Program-made: the position numbers and the translations under genes | From: Nitrospinaceae bacterium | GTDB lineage: Bacteria; Nitrospinota; Nitrospinia; Nitrospinales; VA-1 | Direction: 5' to 3' | DNA: 7,304 nt | NCBI GenBank assembly: GCA_029261675.1 | Contig: JAJDBA010000004.1 | Location: forward strand, 1 to 7,304 | The notes under the pieces: generated by a model | Database searches by the model: none | Seen by the model: the letters and a program-made list of their open reading frames with translations, nothing else | What the model was told of the DNA's origin: nothing | Shown: piece after piece, positions 5,226 to 7,304 of the stretch | Layout: each line of letters begins with the position of its first letter | Position numbering within the stretch: the first letter of the stretch is position 1

Positions 5226-6113
5226 ATGACAAGTCGTATCGGTTTTGTAGGGGTTGGCCGCATGGGTGCCAATATGGCTCGACGCCTCAAAGACAAGGGC
5301 TATAATATTACTGCGGTTCAGGACCATTATGCTCCAGCAAGTGAGTCTTTAGCTAAGGAACTTTCTTGCGAGGCGGCATCTTCCCCTGCCCGTGCTGCTG
5401 AATTAAGCGATATTGTACTGACAGTGGTGACGGATGAAGCGGCGATGGATGATATCTTCTCTGAAACCAACCCATCAAGTTTACTTGCACACGCGAAGAG
5501 CCGACTATTTATAAATTTTGCCACAGTCAGCCCTGAAGCACACATCAAGGCGGAAACTCTTGTCGAAAAAAACGGAGGAAGCAATCTCGAAGCACTTATG
5601 GCCAGTAGCATTACACAGGCGCGAGAGGGAACTCTCTACCTAATGTGTGGAGGCAAAAAACCAGTTTTCGAAAAGGCTCACACATTACTTGAGGCGCTGA
5701 GTTCAAAACTCCTCTATATTGGCCCTGCAGGTGATGCGGCAAAAATGAAAGCGCTTGTCAATATGGTTATGAACTGCAACACCGCTGCATTAGCAGAGGG
5801 ATTAGGCCTGGGAGATGCACTCGGGCTAGACGTGACAATGCTTCGCGAGGTCTTTAGTCAAACAGGTGCGGCATCGCGTGTTCTTGAAACAGATGGCGAA
5901 GACATGCAAACCCGAGATCATGAATGCTATTTCTCTGCCGCCCATGCCGCTAAGGATTCTGGAATCGCCCTAAACCTGGCACAGTCCGCCGGATTACAGT
6001 TACCGTTAGCCCAAGCCACTTTCGATCAATACCAACGTCTCGTTGAAACAGGTAAAGGCGAACTCGACAAGTCGGGTGTGGCAGAGTTGATATTTAAGGG
6101 ACGAATGAAATAG
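5226..6113 (+). CDS. NAD(P)-dependent beta-hydroxyacid dehydrogenase (3-hydroxyisobutyrate dehydrogenase superfamily)
   Basis: 295 residues, the usual length for the family. Enzymes of this family oxidise or reduce beta-hydroxyacids or related aldehyde acids with NAD(P) in the cytoplasm. The N-terminal Rossmann motif is clear: IGFVGVGRMGANMARRL, with Gly9, Gly11 and Gly14. The segment NFATVSPEAH at 97-106 matches the family's STVSP region. The catalytic lysine is probably Lys175 with Asn179 (AAKMKALVNM at 171-180), in the arrangement of glyoxylate/succinic semialdehyde reductases. The usual substrate-binding APVSG is replaced by ALMAS (123-127), followed by TQAREGTLYLMCGG, so the substrate is unclear. 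AAGGA at 5209-5213 is a rather distant ribosome site (12 bases). It is followed 50 bases later by the HTH-MBL gene, probably co-transcribed. Confidence 0.9.
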   Translation: MTSRIGFVGVGRMGANMARRLKDKGYNITAVQDHYAPASESLAKELSCEAASSPARAAELSDIVLTVVTDEAAMDDIFSETNPSSLLAHAKSRLFINFATVSPEAHIKAETLVEKNGGSNLEALMASSITQAREGTLYLMCGGKKPVFEKAHTLLEALSSKLLYIGPAGDAAKMKALVNMVMNCNTAALAEGLGLGDALGLDVTMLREVFSQTGAASRVLETDGEDMQTRDHECYFSAAHAAKDSGIALNLAQSAGLQLPLAQATFDQYQRLVETGKGELDKSGVAELIFKGRMK

Positions 6114-6163
6114 AGTTTAAATCCATTTATATTTATTAATGTACCATTTAGGAGAAGAACACA

Positions 6164-6994
6164 ATGCCGCTTGAAGATGAATTGGGAGACATTTTACAAA
6201 AAGCCCGAGACGGCAAAGCATGGTCGCAGGACGACCTTGTTCGGGCAACAGACCTCCCCAAAAACGACATCCAACGGATAGAAAGCTATCAATTAACACC
6301 GGAGGATTCGGTTGTATTGAAACTTGCCAAAGCGCTCGATTTAGATGGGCCTACTCTAATTGATAGCGCCCAAGAGCGATGGATGCCCAAAGAACCTGCC
6401 GATGACCCCGATTTTGATTTGGTTTGCCTGAATGTTTTTATGGGAGAGTATCCTGTAAATTGTTACCTGTTACGTTGCAAGGCCACAGGAGAAACTGCTG
6501 TGGTGGATACGGGAGCAAACCCAAAAACAATCATCAACAAGGCCAGTGAGATGGGCGTTCGTCCTAATATGATTCTATTAACCCATGCTCACCCCGATCA
6601 CGCAGGCGGATTGGGAGAACTCAGTGATGCCTTTGATTGCCCTACCTATATTGATCATAATGAACCCAAGCCCAAAGGAAGTAACAATTTCAAAATTGTA
6701 AAGGATGGAGATGAATTGACGCTTGGTAAATTACGAATCTTATGTATAGAAACACCGGGGCATACAACAGGTGGCGTCTCTTATCTAATAAACCAAACTT
6801 TGCTTTCAGGAGACGTGATATTCGCCGGGTCTATGGGACGCGCAAATTCTTCCTGGAAAGATTTATTTAACTCCATCACACAAAAAGTATTACGTCTACC
6901 AGATACCACCGGTATTCATCCAGGTCACGGGCCAGCGACTACAGTGGGGCAAGAAAAAAAACACAACCCCTTTTTCAAAGGGCGCCTTGGTTAG
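6164..6994 (+). CDS. XRE-type HTH fused to a metallo-beta-lactamase-fold hydrolase (glyoxalase II-like)
   Basis: 276 residues. Residues about 5-66 look like an XRE/Cro-type helix-turn-helix (LGDILQKARDGKAWSQDDL, then IQRIESYQLTPEDSVVLKLA). A linker leads to a full metallo-beta-lactamase fold from about 84: AVVDTG at 112-117, THAHPDHAGG at 140-149 (His141, His143, Asp145, His146), ETPGHT with His200, SGDVIF with Asp217, and HPGHG with His255. All seven expected metal ligands for a two-metal site are present, so a hydrolase on a thioester or similar small substrate is likely. The C-terminus is short, lacking the extra helical domain of classical glyoxalase II. AGGAG at 6150-6154 lies 9 bases before the ATG. 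It could sense and hydrolyse a metabolite, or the HTH could serve dimerisation; both are inference. Confidence 0.88.
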   Translation: MPLEDELGDILQKARDGKAWSQDDLVRATDLPKNDIQRIESYQLTPEDSVVLKLAKALDLDGPTLIDSAQERWMPKEPADDPDFDLVCLNVFMGEYPVNCYLLRCKATGETAVVDTGANPKTIINKASEMGVRPNMILLTHAHPDHAGGLGELSDAFDCPTYIDHNEPKPKGSNNFKIVKDGDELTLGKLRILCIETPGHTTGGVSYLINQTLLSGDVIFAGSMGRANSSWKDLFNSITQKVLRLPDTTGIHPGHGPATTVGQEKKHNPFFKGRLG

Positions 6995-7054
6995 TTAGTA
7001 TATTTCAAGTGACCTTGCAGTAGCAGTTTTAAAGTTGGAAGGAAGACAAAAGAA

Positions 7055-7060
7055 TATAAT
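7055..7060 (+). promoter_or_regulatory. Candidate -10 box in the intergenic region before the 3'-partial gene
   Basis: A perfect TATAAT occurs here. The best upstream -35-like hexamer, TTGGAA (7035-7040), is only 14 bases away, so the promoter is weakly supported. Transcription from it would place the palindrome at 7071-7114 at the start of the leader. Confidence 0.25.
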
Positions 7061-7070
7061 GTGTAACTTT

Positions 7071-7114
7071 AACGTCCACTATTGGCCGACTTCTGACGAC
7101 CCAAAGCGGACATT
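7071..7114. repeat. Imperfect palindrome, possible dispersed intergenic repeat
   Basis: The left arm AACGTCCACTATTGG (7071-7085) pairs with the right arm CCAAAGCGGACATT (7101-7114): 12 base pairs, two mismatches and one bulged base, around a 15-base loop. The right half with its flank (GACCCAAAGCGGACATT) resembles, from memory, short palindromes found scattered between genes in many bacteria; this has not been checked. It lies between the HTH-MBL gene and the 3'-partial gene. No T-run follows it, so it is not an obvious terminator. Confidence 0.55.
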
Positions 7115-7213
7115 CTCATGAAGAGTGAAAAATGGGTTTACTGAGATGATGCTAAGATGGCTGCCGCTTCTTTCAAAACTTAACTGTACGATTCTGGGAC
7201 CGACTCAACTGAC

Positions 7214-7304
7214 ATGGCAAATCTAATTCCGTCTCTTAATAGTTGCGTTAATCGAATGCAATCAGGCGAGAAGCGTTTCGCTTGGCGCATAGAGAGCCAT
7301 TTGG
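7214..7304 (+). CDS. N-terminus of a probable NERD-domain nuclease/helicase-type protein, 3' partial
   Basis: An ATG at 7214 opens a frame that runs off the window end (30 full codons). The N-terminus, MANLIPSLNSCVNRM followed by QSGEKRFAWRIESHL, resembles the start of NERD-domain proteins, often fused to superfamily I/II helicases, in which an 'RMtSGErRFA.RLe' segment precedes the nuclease-related domain. This match is from memory and rests on a short piece. No strong ribosome site is visible just upstream, and the in-frame stop at 7181-7183 limits any earlier start. Such proteins act on nucleic acids in the cytoplasm and are frequent in accessory regions. No domain core lies in the window, so the function stays tentative. 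Confidence 0.5.
   Translation, partial: MANLIPSLNSCVNRMQSGEKRFAWRIESHL

Larger units (their letters stand above)
6995..7213. other. Intergenic region without a recognisable gene
   Basis: 219 bases with no convincing coding frame on either strand. It contains only the TATAAT at 7055-7060 and the palindrome at 7071-7114 described separately. No tRNA-like fold or terminator was seen. Confidence 0.6.

Noticed and set aside
1..7304. CRISPR array, tRNA, rRNA or insertion sequence
   Set aside because: No regularly spaced repeats, cloverleaf-like segment, rRNA-like stretch or transposase motif was seen on either strand.

Overview
The window is bacterial, moderately AT-rich and densely coded. It looks Gram-negative: it encodes two monohaem c-type cytochromes, two lipobox lipoproteins and several Sec-type signal peptides, all consistent with a periplasm. 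No ribosomal RNA or other taxonomic marker is present, so the organism cannot be named. The gene content would fit an environmental or marine respiratory lineage, but that is only an impression.

Region 1 (1-4699, + strand) is a tight run of exported-protein genes. In order they are: the 3' end of an FGE-sulfatase-fold (SUMF1-like) gene with a TPR-like tail; a 45-base hairpin; a small helical secreted protein of unknown function; two more FGE-sulfatase-fold genes; a 52-codon ORF that is the detached TPR-like tail of the preceding gene; a cytochrome c lipoprotein; a second, soluble cytochrome c; a small lipoprotein; and an exported TPR protein. Three junctions are ATGA stop/start overlaps and the other gaps after the hairpin are 12-39 bases, so 816-4699 reads as one operon. 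All three FGE-fold proteins lack the CxxxxC pair used by true formylglycine-generating enzymes. They are therefore better seen as binding or scaffold proteins, or as an unknown activity, than as sulfatase activators. The whole set would work outside the cytoplasm, perhaps as an electron-transfer or surface assembly. Its substrate is not evident.

Region 2 (4700-5225) holds a small acidic, cysteine-rich gene on the minus strand, convergent with the operon and divergent from the next gene. It has a good Shine-Dalgarno sequence before a TTG start and a plausible promoter.

Region 3 (5226-6994, + strand) is a two-gene unit: a beta-hydroxyacid dehydrogenase (3-hydroxyisobutyrate dehydrogenase superfamily) with an altered substrate-binding motif, then a protein joining an XRE-type helix-turn-helix to a glyoxalase II-like metallo-beta-lactamase fold. 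This is cytoplasmic small-molecule metabolism and has no visible link to Region 1.

Region 4 (6995-7304) is a 219-base intergenic stretch with an imperfect palindrome that may be a dispersed repeat. It is followed by the first 30 codons of a gene whose N-terminus resembles NERD-domain nuclease/helicase proteins.

The most notable points are the nonsense codon that separates a paralogue's tail, the pseudo-FGE/cytochrome operon, and the HTH-MBL fusion.
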